64,000 bases of DNA from Cellvibrionaceae bacterium (GTDB lineage: Bacteria; Pseudomonadota; Gammaproteobacteria; Pseudomonadales; Cellvibrionaceae), in NCBI GenBank assembly GCA_021151695.1, contig JAGKWU010000019.1:6865-70864 (forward strand), in the 5' to 3' direction. Shown here piece by piece: positions 48,608 to 56,944 of the stretch. The notes under the pieces are model-generated. The model did no database searches. It had not been told where the DNA came from and was given only the letters and a program-made list of their open reading frames with translations. Every line of letters starts with the position of its first letter. The stretch's first letter is position 1. Both the position numbers and the translations under genes were made by a program.

Positions 48608-49968
48608 TTTTCCTCCGTAAAATCCATCACTAAAAAATCGCGCATTTGCAATGCGCCACGCGCACCAGGTTGCCAATCCGATAAATGGCCCGAGACATCT
48701 CCCAAAAACGGCAACGCCGTTTGCAGAATATCTTCGTGATCCATATCTTCGGCTTCAACCACACCGCGCTTCGGATTTTTTTGCATCCACCGCAAAGCGC
48801 CAAGAATACCGGCCGCCACTTGCAGTGAGGTGGCGTTGTTATAAGGCGCGAGCGCCCTTGCTTGCGCAATTGATAAGGTGGAACCATACCAATAGCATCC
48901 GCCCTCAAATACCAACAACACACCAAGCTGATCAAATCCAGTTACCACTGTATCGCGTAGCAACCATTGCCGCCTCGGTAAAATAAAATTATTTAACCGA
49001 TATTGTTGAAGGGATTTACACGCAAGAGGAGCGGGCTGATAGGCAAAATATACAGTGGGCCTGTAGGTAAGATGATTCTCAGAATCGCGGATACTCAATA
49101 ATTCTGCAATGGAAAAAGCTTCGTGATGGGAAATCAGCATGCCCGTCATTTCACCCCGGAATGGCACCCAGGATTTCACCGACACATTCGCCCCTCTGCG
49201 CCCGAAATAAACACCGGACGTCTCCCCAACAGAAAATGCCGTGACCTCATCACAACTATCTTCATGGCTTCCCCACCCCGCCTCCGCCATCTGCCCCGCC
49301 TCCGCTGCAAAGCCATGGGCAGACCAGGTGTTGGCAAAGCAATCTTGCGGCAAATCCGCTTCAACATCTTGCGTATCACACTCAGCGATCTGCACTACTT
49401 TTATACCCAGCTGACGAGCGAGATCAGCCCAGGACAACCAATGCGTTATATTTTTCAAGGCAGCCAGATTCTGCAAACCGGCTTTGAGTAAATGCGAAAT
49501 CAATCCCGGGTTGGCGCCATGGGCAATGATCGCTGTAGTGTTATTTGACTCGCCATGTTTAGCGCTCGCCAATAACTGGTGCCGCAGAAAAAAGTTAGTG
49601 GTAGATACAACGTCCGCAGCATTGTTATAGCCGCCTCGCCAGGGCTCGACACAGGTATCCAAATAGAAAACATCATGAGCCTGACACCACTGCAACAATG
49701 CCAAGGATGAAACATCGACGGAGAGATTAAGCAACAAATCTCCACCGGAAAGATATTTTACCAGCAGATGCTGATAATTTTCCGCCATCAATGGCTCTCG
49801 ATGAAATTCGATCCCATAGGTATCCGCGATATCACGGCCCCTGTCGTCCGCCGTGATTATTAAAATTTGCGCGGGCTTGATCGATAGAGAGTTAAGCAAT
49901 AAAGGCGTGATCGCCTGACCAATGCTTCCATAACCCACCAGCACTATTTTTATTTTCGTAAAATCCAT
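48604..49968 (-). CDS. hss: Homospermidine synthase
   Basis: A 454-residue NAD-dependent enzyme that makes sym-homospermidine from two putrescines (or putrescine plus spermidine). An N-terminal Rossmann region (KIVLVGYGSIGQAITPLLL) and LLLNLSVDVSSLALLQWCQ, FYLDTCVEPWRGGY, IIAHGANPGLISHLLKAGL, SWVPFRGEMTGMLISHHEAF and YRPTVYFAYQPAP are characteristic of bacterial HSS (saccharopine-dehydrogenase-like). It is first in a translationally coupled set with DUF1190, a YgiC-type ligase and DUF350, on the minus strand. The context suggests that the polyamine is conjugated rather than only accumulated. Confidence 0.9.
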   Translation of the reverse strand: MDFTKIKIVLVGYGSIGQAITPLLLNSLSIKPAQILIITADDRGRDIADTYGIEFHREPLMAENYQHLLVKYLSGGDLLLNLSVDVSSLALLQWCQAHDVFYLDTCVEPWRGGYNNAADVVSTTNFFLRHQLLASAKHGESNNTTAIIAHGANPGLISHLLKAGLQNLAALKNITHWLSWADLARQLGIKVVQIAECDTQDVEADLPQDCFANTWSAHGFAAEAGQMAEAGWGSHEDSCDEVTAFSVGETSGVYFGRRGANVSVKSWVPFRGEMTGMLISHHEAFSIAELLSIRDSENHLTYRPTVYFAYQPAPLACKSLQQYRLNNFILPRRQWLLRDTVVTGFDQLGVLLVFEGGCYWYGSTLSIAQARALAPYNNATSLQVAAGILGALRWMQKNPKRGVVEAEDMDHEDILQTALPFLGDVSGHLSDWQPGARGALQMRDFLVMDFTEEK

Positions 49969-50146
49969 AATTCCGCACTAAAGTTGCTGCGCCACCCGAT
50001 TGCATCTATTACCTCGGCGGCCTTGCGTAAAAAAAGGCGCCATTTTTTCACAATCACTCGCAATAAAAAAGCACAGCAACCCGGTCCTGAGCTCAACCCA
50101 TCAAACAGGTCAAACCACCATCAAGGTGGAAAAATCTGCTGACCAC

Positions 50147-50175
50147 TTGAAACTACGAAACTTGTCGTATATCTT
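50147..50175 (+). promoter_or_regulatory. Promoter of the blaI-blaR1-like operon
   Basis: TTGAAA (50147-50152), exact 17-bp spacer, TATCTT (50170-50175), a good sigma-70 promoter. The spacer is almost exactly filled by the first repressor operator. Confidence 0.7.
50154..50169. promoter_or_regulatory. BlaI-type operator 1 (in promoter spacer)
   Basis: TACGAAACTTGTCGTA: TACGA-N6-TCGTA dyad placed between -35 and -10, so repressor binding would block RNA polymerase. Confidence 0.75.
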
Positions 50176-50178
50176 AAT

Positions 50179-50194
50179 TACGAAACATGTCGTA
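50179..50194. promoter_or_regulatory. BlaI-type operator 2 (downstream of -10)
   Basis: TACGAAACATGTCGTA, differing from operator 1 at one base, 25 bp centre to centre. The pair sits on one promoter as in bla/mec autoregulation. Confidence 0.75.
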
Positions 50195-50217
50195 GTTAAT
50201 CTGCAGGAGGCAAGCCC

Positions 50218-50628
50218 ATGAGTAACCCCAGTCCCGCCGAGCTGGCGATTTTGCAAATCCTCTGGCAACAGGGGCCGAGCAAGGTCCAAGCCGTTAATGA
50301 CAAACTGTGCGAAGAGCGCCCGGTGGGTTACACCACCACACTCAAAATCATGCAGCGCATGACGGAAAAAGGCCTGCTTGGCCGCACCAAGGATGGCAAA
50401 AGCCATGAGTATTACCCCTTGGTGCAAAAAGATTCCACCCAGACATCCCTGCTTGATAAATTAATTTCCACTGCGTTTGGCGGCTCCAAATCAAAACTGG
50501 TGATGCAGCTTTTGGGTGGCAAGGATATCTCCCGGCAGGAGCTTTCCGCTATCAAAGACTTCCTAAACACCATAGACACAGCACCAGTGGAAACTCACAA
50601 GCAAAACAATAATAAACCTCACAAATAA
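50218..50628 (+). CDS. blaI: BlaI/MecI-family repressor
   Basis: A 136-residue winged-helix repressor. The helix-turn-helix region is PAELAILQILWQQGPSKVQAVN followed by GYTTTLKIMQRMTEKGLLGRTKDGKSHEYYPL, and the C-terminal dimerisation helices include LLDKLISTAFGGSKSKLVMQLLG. BlaI-type repressors are cleaved after BlaR1 senses its ligand. It autoregulates through the two dyads just upstream, and AGGAGG precedes ATG 50218. The M56 protein gene follows by 18 bp. Confidence 0.92.
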   Translation: MSNPSPAELAILQILWQQGPSKVQAVNDKLCEERPVGYTTTLKIMQRMTEKGLLGRTKDGKSHEYYPLVQKDSTQTSLLDKLISTAFGGSKSKLVMQLLGGKDISRQELSAIKDFLNTIDTAPVETHKQNNNKPHK

Positions 50629-50646
50629 TTTGCGCTGAAAAGGAGA

Positions 50647-52776
50647 TTGAAGATGAACAATTTAGTAACGCCTTTCACCAAAGTCCTGAACGGTGAACTT
50701 GTTTACGCGTTAGGTTGGACGATTTTACATTCGCTTTGGCAATGCACGTTGATAGCAGCCTTATTGGCTGTAGGTTTGCAATGCAGCAAAAAATTATCCA
50801 GTAATAGTCGCTACCTGCTCGCTTACACAGCACTGCTACTGTGTTTCTTTATAAGCTTGATCACGTTTCATAGTTATTGGGAACAGGCCAAAGCTGCACG
50901 TCTGGCGTTAACGCTGGATGCGCTGGGTATTAAGCTTCCCGGCGTAGTCAATGTTCAGAGCCAATTCCAGCAGTGGCTTGCCGGTGCCGATCATTATTTA
51001 GTGTGGATTGTAGTGTCCTGGCTAACTGGTTGCGCGTTTATGTCTTTACGCGGGTTGGCAGACTATTATCGTTCCCTGCATTTAAAAGATAGTACAGATG
51101 AAGCAGTTTCAGCACACTGGCAGCAGACACTGGCAACACTTCAAACACAAGTGCAGGTAGTGCAACAAGTCAGCCTGCGCATTTCCAATCGCATCACATC
51201 CCCCTGCACCCTCGGTCACTTCAAACCTGTCATTTTATTGCCTGTAGGCCTGCTTACAGGTATATCGCAGGCACACGTAGAAGTTATCTTATTGCATGAA
51301 CTGGCACATATCCGCCGAAGAGATTATGCCTTTGGCTTATTGCAGATACTGATCAATATTTTGTTCTTTTTTAATCCGATGACACTCTGGATTTCATCCA
51401 TCATAAACACAGAGCGCGAAAATGCTTGCGATGATATAGCCGTAGATATCTGCCAAAGCCCGATGATTTTTTCCCACGCTCTACAGGATGTAGTTGAGAT
51501 AGAGCAGAGCAAGAAAGCCATTGCCAATCAATTAGCCACATCAATGACGATGATTGGAAAAAAAATGTCGTTACTAAACCGCATCAAACGCCAATTTTCG
51601 CAACGCCGCGTGGTTCCACAAGCTTGGGAAAATTTCGTCGCCGTTTGTGTGTTGGCGTTCTCCTGCACAACCGTTTGTGTTTATGCACAGACCAACACAC
51701 CCGATACGCCAGCAGAGCGCGAAGCGCAACTCACCAACTGGTTCAACAGGCTTCCCGCCTTTGCCAGCCGTTCAGTTGTCGAGCAACAGCAGATCGTAAA
51801 GCAGTATCTGATTGAATACGACGATGCGATATTTAGTACAGGTGCGACAGGAGAAACCATGGTTCATCCAGACACTAATGCCAAGTTGATCGTCACCAAT
51901 TACAACGATCCGCTAAAACGAAAATTTATATTAAACCAAAGCATGCTGAAGCTGCTGCAAGGCGCCGAAGCACTGGGCCAATATCAGGATAAGGTAGTTG
52001 TATTTAAAGATTCATTAGGAAACGCGGTTATTGCAGTTGAGAAAACATCAACTCCTGCAGCAAACGAACTTCCCGAAATACAAAGCGCTTATAAAAATGC
52101 ATCTGTTATTAATAAATTTTTTTCGCCTAATACCAACTACGAAAATTGGCAAGCGGCGGAGGCTGACTTGACCTTTAAAGTCAGCTACCAATATCTTTTT
52201 ATTATTTTGTCACCCAATCTGGTAGAGCAAGCGCTAGCAGAGCAACCTATAACTGCGGGCCTGCCCGTTGCGGATTATCACCATCGCAGTCTCGTTGGAG
52301 GCAGTCCTTATGCTGGCGCAATCAAGTTGCCAAATACCGATTTGATGATTACTTATGATCGCACGGCCTGGGAGCTAAAGCAGAAGTGGATGACGGACAA
52401 TCAGCTATATGCAAATAGCCCCAATGCCCCCGCAATCGCCACCAAAACACAAACGGTGAATCAACAACAGCAACTACTTGAGCACTACACAAGCTTGTTG
52501 GATTCACGTCGCAAACAATTGATGCTGACAGACACGCAATATGAAAACCTGCTCACCTGCTTTCATCGCCACTACGGTTTTGTAATGCCCGATCAGGCAA
52601 AGTACGGCCTACGCGTGGGGATGCTTCAAAGGCTTTATAACGCAGACGAGCAGCAACTTGCGCAAATGGAATCCTACTACCAGCAGCAATTGAGACGGTT
52701 CCCCCTGGGCACTGACAACGATCAATTTTATGTGAACCTACTCACCGCAGACTTTAGCGGCTGCGATAAAAAGTAA
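50647..52776 (+). CDS. BlaR1-like M56 membrane metallopeptidase sensor with non-standard C-terminal domain
   Basis: A 709-residue protein. The N-terminal part has four membrane helices and the M56 zinc motif LLHELAHIRRRDY (HExxH) with NTERENACDDIAVD supplying the third ligand. A further membrane helix (about 330-350) leads to a 350-residue C-terminal region (from PAEREAQLTNWFNRLP on) with a distinct alpha/beta character (YDDAIFSTGATGE, VVVFKDSLGNAVIAVEK). I see no beta-lactam-binding serine (SxxK) or SxN/KTG motif, so the sensed ligand is probably not a beta-lactam. Signalling likely cleaves BlaI. First gene pair in this region with no other bla gene alongside. Confidence 0.85.
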   Translation: MKMNNLVTPFTKVLNGELVYALGWTILHSLWQCTLIAALLAVGLQCSKKLSSNSRYLLAYTALLLCFFISLITFHSYWEQAKAARLALTLDALGIKLPGVVNVQSQFQQWLAGADHYLVWIVVSWLTGCAFMSLRGLADYYRSLHLKDSTDEAVSAHWQQTLATLQTQVQVVQQVSLRISNRITSPCTLGHFKPVILLPVGLLTGISQAHVEVILLHELAHIRRRDYAFGLLQILINILFFFNPMTLWISSIINTERENACDDIAVDICQSPMIFSHALQDVVEIEQSKKAIANQLATSMTMIGKKMSLLNRIKRQFSQRRVVPQAWENFVAVCVLAFSCTTVCVYAQTNTPDTPAEREAQLTNWFNRLPAFASRSVVEQQQIVKQYLIEYDDAIFSTGATGETMVHPDTNAKLIVTNYNDPLKRKFILNQSMLKLLQGAEALGQYQDKVVVFKDSLGNAVIAVEKTSTPAANELPEIQSAYKNASVINKFFSPNTNYENWQAAEADLTFKVSYQYLFIILSPNLVEQALAEQPITAGLPVADYHHRSLVGGSPYAGAIKLPNTDLMITYDRTAWELKQKWMTDNQLYANSPNAPAIATKTQTVNQQQQLLEHYTSLLDSRRKQLMLTDTQYENLLTCFHRHYGFVMPDQAKYGLRVGMLQRLYNADEQQLAQMESYYQQQLRRFPLGTDNDQFYVNLLTADFSGCDKK

Positions 52777-52782
52777 ATTTAG

Positions 52783-52812
52783 AAAAAAGCGCGGAAATAT
52801 TCGCGCCTTTTT
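52783..52812. terminator. Convergent terminator between blaR1-like and chrR genes
   Basis: GCGCG (52789-52793) with CGCGC (52802-52806), flanked by A-run and T-run with one bulged base, in a 50-bp gap between convergent stops. Confidence 0.6.
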
Positions 52813-52826
52813 GCATTGAACCTTTA

Positions 52827-53510
52827 TCAAACCGGCTGAAAGGTCACAAACGGATTCACCAGTTTCCCCACCAGCCCGGTGATATGTACCGGCGCTTCCG
52901 CAATCGACAAACACAAGCAATCCTGATTGAGTGTCGCCGTAGGTTTGTGAATGTCACCGGGATTGCGCACCAGAAAATCACCTTCGTGGTATATGCCGTC
53001 CTCGTCGGAAAAACTGCCCTGCAATACCAGAGTAATTTCCAATCCCTTGTGATCATGTTCAAACACAGTCCCACCACTGCGCATATGCTGAAAGAGAACT
53101 TCGTATTGCTGCTGGCCGGTAAACAAACGGGCGATTTTTAACGAAATAGAAGCGCGCTGCCATTTGAGTGAGCCATCCTCCGGCAACAAGCGCGCAATGA
53201 CTTTAGGCAAGCTTTGCATAAGCGGATTGCGTTGATAAATCGGATGTAAAGGTTTTACGCCAGGTGCAGCAACTGGTGCAGCCGATTGCTGGCGAATACG
53301 CGCCATCAAATCGGAAAAGCTATTTTCGGCTATTGGTTCAGCGACGCTCTGGGACAAGATAGCGCCGCCCAATTTATTGAGCCCCGCTATACGCTCGCGA
53401 CATTGAGGGCACAATTGCAAATGCGCACTCACGCTGATACCCAACGCCCAGGCCATGCTGCCGCTGGCGTATTCGACAAGCATATTTTCGTCCGGATGAT
53501 GCTGGATCAT
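52827..53510 (-). CDS. chrR: ChrR-type zinc anti-sigma factor
   Basis: A 227-residue anti-sigma factor for the adjacent sigma-E. The N-terminal zinc site is HHPDENMLVEYASG with HLQLCPQC (H-x3-C-x2-C), and the C-terminal half is a cupin-type domain (FEHDHKGLEITLVLQG, NPGDIHKPTATLNQDCLCL) as in Rhodobacter ChrR. Singlet oxygen or organic hydroperoxides release the sigma factor in known cases. ATG 53510 shares a base with the sigma stop (TAATG). Confidence 0.92.
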   Translation of the reverse strand: MIQHHPDENMLVEYASGSMAWALGISVSAHLQLCPQCRERIAGLNKLGGAILSQSVAEPIAENSFSDLMARIRQQSAAPVAAPGVKPLHPIYQRNPLMQSLPKVIARLLPEDGSLKWQRASISLKIARLFTGQQQYEVLFQHMRSGGTVFEHDHKGLEITLVLQGSFSDEDGIYHEGDFLVRNPGDIHKPTATLNQDCLCLSIAEAPVHITGLVGKLVNPFVTFQPV

Positions 53511-54175
53511 TATGCGTTCCCCCGATTTTTCTCGGTGTTTTTTTCTGCCCCGATAATAAGACTGTGCATTTTCTTTAAACCAATTCGAACACGGGATTTA
53601 ACAGTTCCCAACGGCAAGCCGGTTTCAATGGCGATTTGCTGGTGAGTTTTGCCCTGCATATAAACCTGGGTTAATACCTGGCGCTGCTCCGGTGGAAGCT
53701 GGGTAAAGGATTTATCGATCAAGGCTTCATTGCTAGCCTGTTGCATATATACATAAGCGCGGTCGTCATCAGCCTCATCCCAGATGTCGTCTATCTCAAT
53801 CGTTTCACTGTCGGCAGGGGTGCGACGGTTACGGCGAATCATATCTATGCGGCAATTGCGCATGACCGTAAAAATCCAGGTGGAAGCAGCGGCTTTGCTG
53901 GCGTCGTAGCCAGGTGACTTTTGCCAGACTTTAAACATAACCTCCTGCACAACCTCTTCCGCCGCATCGGGGGGAAAATTCGCGTTGAGATTGCCCAGAC
54001 AAAATCCTTTAATCAATGGCCCAAAATGCGCAAACAAGCTCGCAAAGGCCTGCTCGTCGCGCTGCTGGCCAACTTGCTCGAGCAGCCGGCTCCAGGTGTC
54101 ATCTCGCTGGCCCTGCCCTGCATGTGGACTGGCACCCGGCGTGGGGTCCGCTCCTGAGTGGGGGATCGATATCAT
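53510..54175 (-). CDS. rpoE: ECF11-type RpoE sigma factor
   Basis: A 221-residue ECF sigma factor: region 2 DEQAFASLFAHFGPLIKGFCL with AAEEVVQEVMFKVWQKSPGYD and AASTWIFTVMRNCRIDMIRRN, and region 4 LPPEQRQVLTQVYMQGKTHQQ and IGLPLGTVKSRV-like sequence. A promoter of its own type lies upstream (TGATCC-N16-CGTAGA on the minus strand). ATG 54175 has a GAAGAG site; ATG 54205 is an alternative without one. Partnered with ChrR and divergent from the lipid operon. Confidence 0.9.
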   Translation of the reverse strand: MISIPHSGADPTPGASPHAGQGQRDDTWSRLLEQVGQQRDEQAFASLFAHFGPLIKGFCLGNLNANFPPDAAEEVVQEVMFKVWQKSPGYDASKAAASTWIFTVMRNCRIDMIRRNRRTPADSETIEIDDIWDEADDDRAYVYMQQASNEALIDKSFTQLPPEQRQVLTQVYMQGKTHQQIAIETGLPLGTVKSRVRIGLKKMHSLIIGAEKNTEKNRGNA

Positions 54176-54244
54176 AGGTTTCTCTTCGCCTGGTATTCCC
54201 ATCATTGTACTGCTGATACTGCAGCAGCTGGCTTGTTGCCATCT

Positions 54245-54272
54245 TCTACGTCTACGAATGGCAGATGGATCA
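54245..54272 (-). promoter_or_regulatory. ECF11 promoter of rpoE-chrR
   Basis: Minus strand TGATCC (54272-54267), 16-nt spacer, CGTAGA (54250-54245). It matches the sigma-E/ChrR promoter form known from Rhodobacter and implies autoregulation. Confidence 0.8.
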
Positions 54273-54295
54273 CCTCATATAACTTTTTCTGTAAG

Positions 54296-54323
54296 TGATC
54301 CAGAGTTAAAGCGCGAGCGTAGA
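54296..54323 (+). promoter_or_regulatory. ECF11 promoter of the divergent lipid operon
   Basis: Plus strand TGATCC (54296-54301), 16-nt spacer, CGTAGA (54318-54323), with the same element spacing as the promoter on the opposite strand. It lies about 57 bp before the first lipid-operon gene. Confidence 0.8.
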
Positions 54324-54379
54324 ACAAAACACTGCTGCATGCCCGCTCCTGTAAGGAGCCCCAACAACAGGCAAATATT

Positions 54380-54862
54380 ATGGATGTATTAAAACCAGCG
54401 CTGGCTACCGGCTTTAGTATCGACCGTTTTAAAAAACTCTACCAACCCTTTAACGAATCCAGTCTTGCCCAGCTGGACCAAGTCTACGGCCCGGACATTG
54501 TATTTAAAGACCCCATCCATCAACTGCAGGGGCTGAAGGAACTTTATAGCTATTTTCACGGCTTTTGCGCACCCGACGTACATTGCGAGTTTGAGTTTAT
54601 CAACCAGATGCTCAACAGCCACCAGGCATTTTTCCAATGGCACATGCATTACAGTCATCCGCAAATAAAAGCTGGCCTGCCACTCACACTCAACGGCGCT
54701 ACCCTCATCAAATTTAACGATCGCATTACTTATCATGAAGACTTTTACGATATGGGCGCGATGATTTACCAACATATGCCCGTGCTGGGCTTTCTCGTAA
54801 AGAAAATCAATGCGCGGATTGCAGGTACATCCATAAGTACAGCCACAGGTAAATCTGCATGA
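54380..54862 (+). CDS. NTF2/SnoaL-like protein, first gene of the sigma-E lipid operon
   Basis: A 160-residue cone-fold protein (FKKLYQPFNESSLAQLDQVY, FKDPIHQLQGLKELYSYFHGF, ATLIKFNDRITYHEDFYDMGAMIYQHMP), ending close to conserved VKKINARIA. Members of this group are always found at the head of ChrR-regulated lipid operons in gammaproteobacteria as I recall. No catalytic residues are evident. Its ATGA overlap with the SDR gene shows translational coupling. Confidence 0.85.
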   Translation: MDVLKPALATGFSIDRFKKLYQPFNESSLAQLDQVYGPDIVFKDPIHQLQGLKELYSYFHGFCAPDVHCEFEFINQMLNSHQAFFQWHMHYSHPQIKAGLPLTLNGATLIKFNDRITYHEDFYDMGAMIYQHMPVLGFLVKKINARIAGTSISTATGKSA

Positions 54863-55629
54863 GCAAGATCACTGGTCGCTGCATATGGATCACAGGTGCC
54901 AGCTCTGGCTTGGGCCGCGAGCTGACCTTGCAATTAGCAGCCGCTGGCAACTTTATCATTGCCAGCGGCAGATCCAGACCAGCATTAGCGGAACTGGTTG
55001 CCTTGCATCCCGGCCGTATTAAACCTTTTGTACTTGATGTAAGCGAACAGCTGGACGGTATAGTTGCCAGCGCCCAGTTACGTGATATTACTGACTATCT
55101 GGATATGGTGATCTACGCGGCGGGCATTTGCGAATATGAAGATAATTTCCGTTTTGATCCCGGTAGCTATCAGCGACAAATGGATGTGAACTTTCTCGGC
55201 GCAGTACGCGTTTTTCACTTGGCATTGCCGCTATTGCAAGCAGCACAAGCTCGCCCCCAATTTGTTGCTATCAGTAGTCTGTCCAGCTGCGTTGGCATGC
55301 CTCGCGCGGAAGCCTATGGTGCCTCCAAGGCAGCGCTAAATTATTTTATGCAATCCCTGCGCGCTGACTTTGCCAAGCTACCTATGGATTTCAGTTTGGT
55401 GCGACCAGGCTTCATTGCTACACCATTGACTAGTCACAACGATTTTCCTATGCCATTTATACAGTCTGCACAATCGGCCAGCAGTCATATCATCAAACAG
55501 TTGGCCAAACGAAAATTTGCTATAGATTTTCCACGTAAATTAAGTTGGCCATTACGACTTGCTGGAGCCTTTTTCAACAGCTGGTGCCGTTGGATAGCGC
55601 CACGCATGACACGCCTGCAACACTGGTAA
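54859..55629 (+). CDS. Short-chain dehydrogenase of the sigma-E lipid operon
   Basis: A 256-residue classical SDR: WITGASSGLGREL at the cofactor site, YAAGICEYE where NNAG normally stands (altered to YAAG), and the catalytic SSLS...YGASKAALNYFMQSL. The substrate is unknown; the context points to a membrane-lipid or fatty-acid intermediate. Overlaps its upstream neighbour by four bases and lies 28 bp before the FAD-enzyme gene. Confidence 0.9.
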   Translation: MSKITGRCIWITGASSGLGRELTLQLAAAGNFIIASGRSRPALAELVALHPGRIKPFVLDVSEQLDGIVASAQLRDITDYLDMVIYAAGICEYEDNFRFDPGSYQRQMDVNFLGAVRVFHLALPLLQAAQARPQFVAISSLSSCVGMPRAEAYGASKAALNYFMQSLRADFAKLPMDFSLVRPGFIATPLTSHNDFPMPFIQSAQSASSHIIKQLAKRKFAIDFPRKLSWPLRLAGAFFNSWCRWIAPRMTRLQHW

Positions 55630-55657
55630 AGCTACACGCTCACGATGAGGACAAATA

Positions 55658-56944
55658 ATGAAAAAAATCGCCATTATAGGAAGCGGGATTTCGGGATTGA
55701 CTGCTGCTTACTATCTACATAAACACATCGACATTTGCGTCTATGAAGCAGACTCCCGGTTGGGGGGGCATACAGCCACCAAAGACATACATATCGATGG
55801 TCACCATTACGCTATAGACACAGGATTTATTGTCTTCAACGATTGGACCTATCCCAACTTCATCAAACTCCTCAATGAGCTAGGTGTGCAATCACAACCC
55901 ACGGATATGGGCTTCAGCGTTAGCAATCCACTTACCGGTTACGAATATGCAGGTACAAACCTGGGGACGCTGTTTGCACAAAAGCGCAATCTCTTTTCAC
56001 TCAGCCATTGGCAAATGCTGCGCGACATACTGCGCTTTAATAAAGAAGCGGTAGCCGATTTGCAAGCAGGTCATTTACAAGACGAACCCCTTGGTGAATA
56101 TCTCGTTCGCAACCGTTATAGTCGCGGCTTTATCGATCATTATTTAATTCCCATGGGCTCCGCCATCTGGTCGGCCACACAAGAGACTATGCTGGCGTTT
56201 CCACTGGAATTTTTTGTGCGTTTTTTTAACAACCACGGTTTACTCAATGTGGTTAATCGTCCGCAGTGGCGAGTCATTAAAGGTGGTTCGCGCAGCTATA
56301 TAGATCCTCTGGTTAAAGGTTTTGCTAACAACATAAAGCTCAATTGCCCCGTCTCACGCGTGACGCGCGAAAAAAACAAAGTCGCCATTACCGCAAACAA
56401 CCAGACGGACTATTTTGATGAAGTCATTTTCGCCTGCCACTCCGATCAGGCACTCGCACTATTGGGAGATGCGAGCGATGAAGAAACGACAATTCTCAGC
56501 GCGATTCCCTATCAAAAAAATACCGTAGTACTGCACACAGATACAAGCCTGCTACCCAGTCGACGCAGCACCTGGTCAAGCTGGAATTATTTATTGCAAC
56601 CCAACAACTCGCGTCCACCCGTACTTACCTATTCCATGAATATTTTGCAAGACATCACCAGCCCCACCGAGTTTTGTGTAACCCTCAATGCCGAGGATTT
56701 AATTGATCCCAGCAAAATACTTGGCAGTTATGAATACTCTCATCCTGTATTCAGTCGCACCTCTGTAGCAGCACAAGCAGCTTGGCCATTAATAAACGGC
56801 GTTAATCGCAGTTGGTTTTGCGGTGCCTGGTGTGCAAACGGTTTTCATGAGGACGGAGTCGTCAGCGCACTGCGAGTCGTAGAGCATTTGATAAAACAAA
56901 CTGCGGAGGTCAGCAACAGTGCTCATCTGGAGAGTCACCTATGA
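55658..56944 (+). CDS. FAD-dependent amine-oxidase-like protein (candidate fatty-acid desaturase)
   Basis: A 428-residue flavoprotein: FAD site IAIIGSGISGLTAAYYLHKH, VYEADSRLGGHTATKDI, DTGFIVFNDWTYPNF and the tail GAWCANGFHEDGVVSALRV. Relatives in sigma-E/ChrR regulons include the desaturase-like enzyme of the Rhodobacter methylated furan fatty acid pathway (UfaD-type; from memory). No signal peptide. ATGA overlaps with the next gene. The name is inferred from context; the fold is certain. Confidence 0.85.
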   Translation: MKKIAIIGSGISGLTAAYYLHKHIDICVYEADSRLGGHTATKDIHIDGHHYAIDTGFIVFNDWTYPNFIKLLNELGVQSQPTDMGFSVSNPLTGYEYAGTNLGTLFAQKRNLFSLSHWQMLRDILRFNKEAVADLQAGHLQDEPLGEYLVRNRYSRGFIDHYLIPMGSAIWSATQETMLAFPLEFFVRFFNNHGLLNVVNRPQWRVIKGGSRSYIDPLVKGFANNIKLNCPVSRVTREKNKVAITANNQTDYFDEVIFACHSDQALALLGDASDEETTILSAIPYQKNTVVLHTDTSLLPSRRSTWSSWNYLLQPNNSRPPVLTYSMNILQDITSPTEFCVTLNAEDLIDPSKILGSYEYSHPVFSRTSVAAQAAWPLINGVNRSWFCGAWCANGFHEDGVVSALRVVEHLIKQTAEVSNSAHLESHL

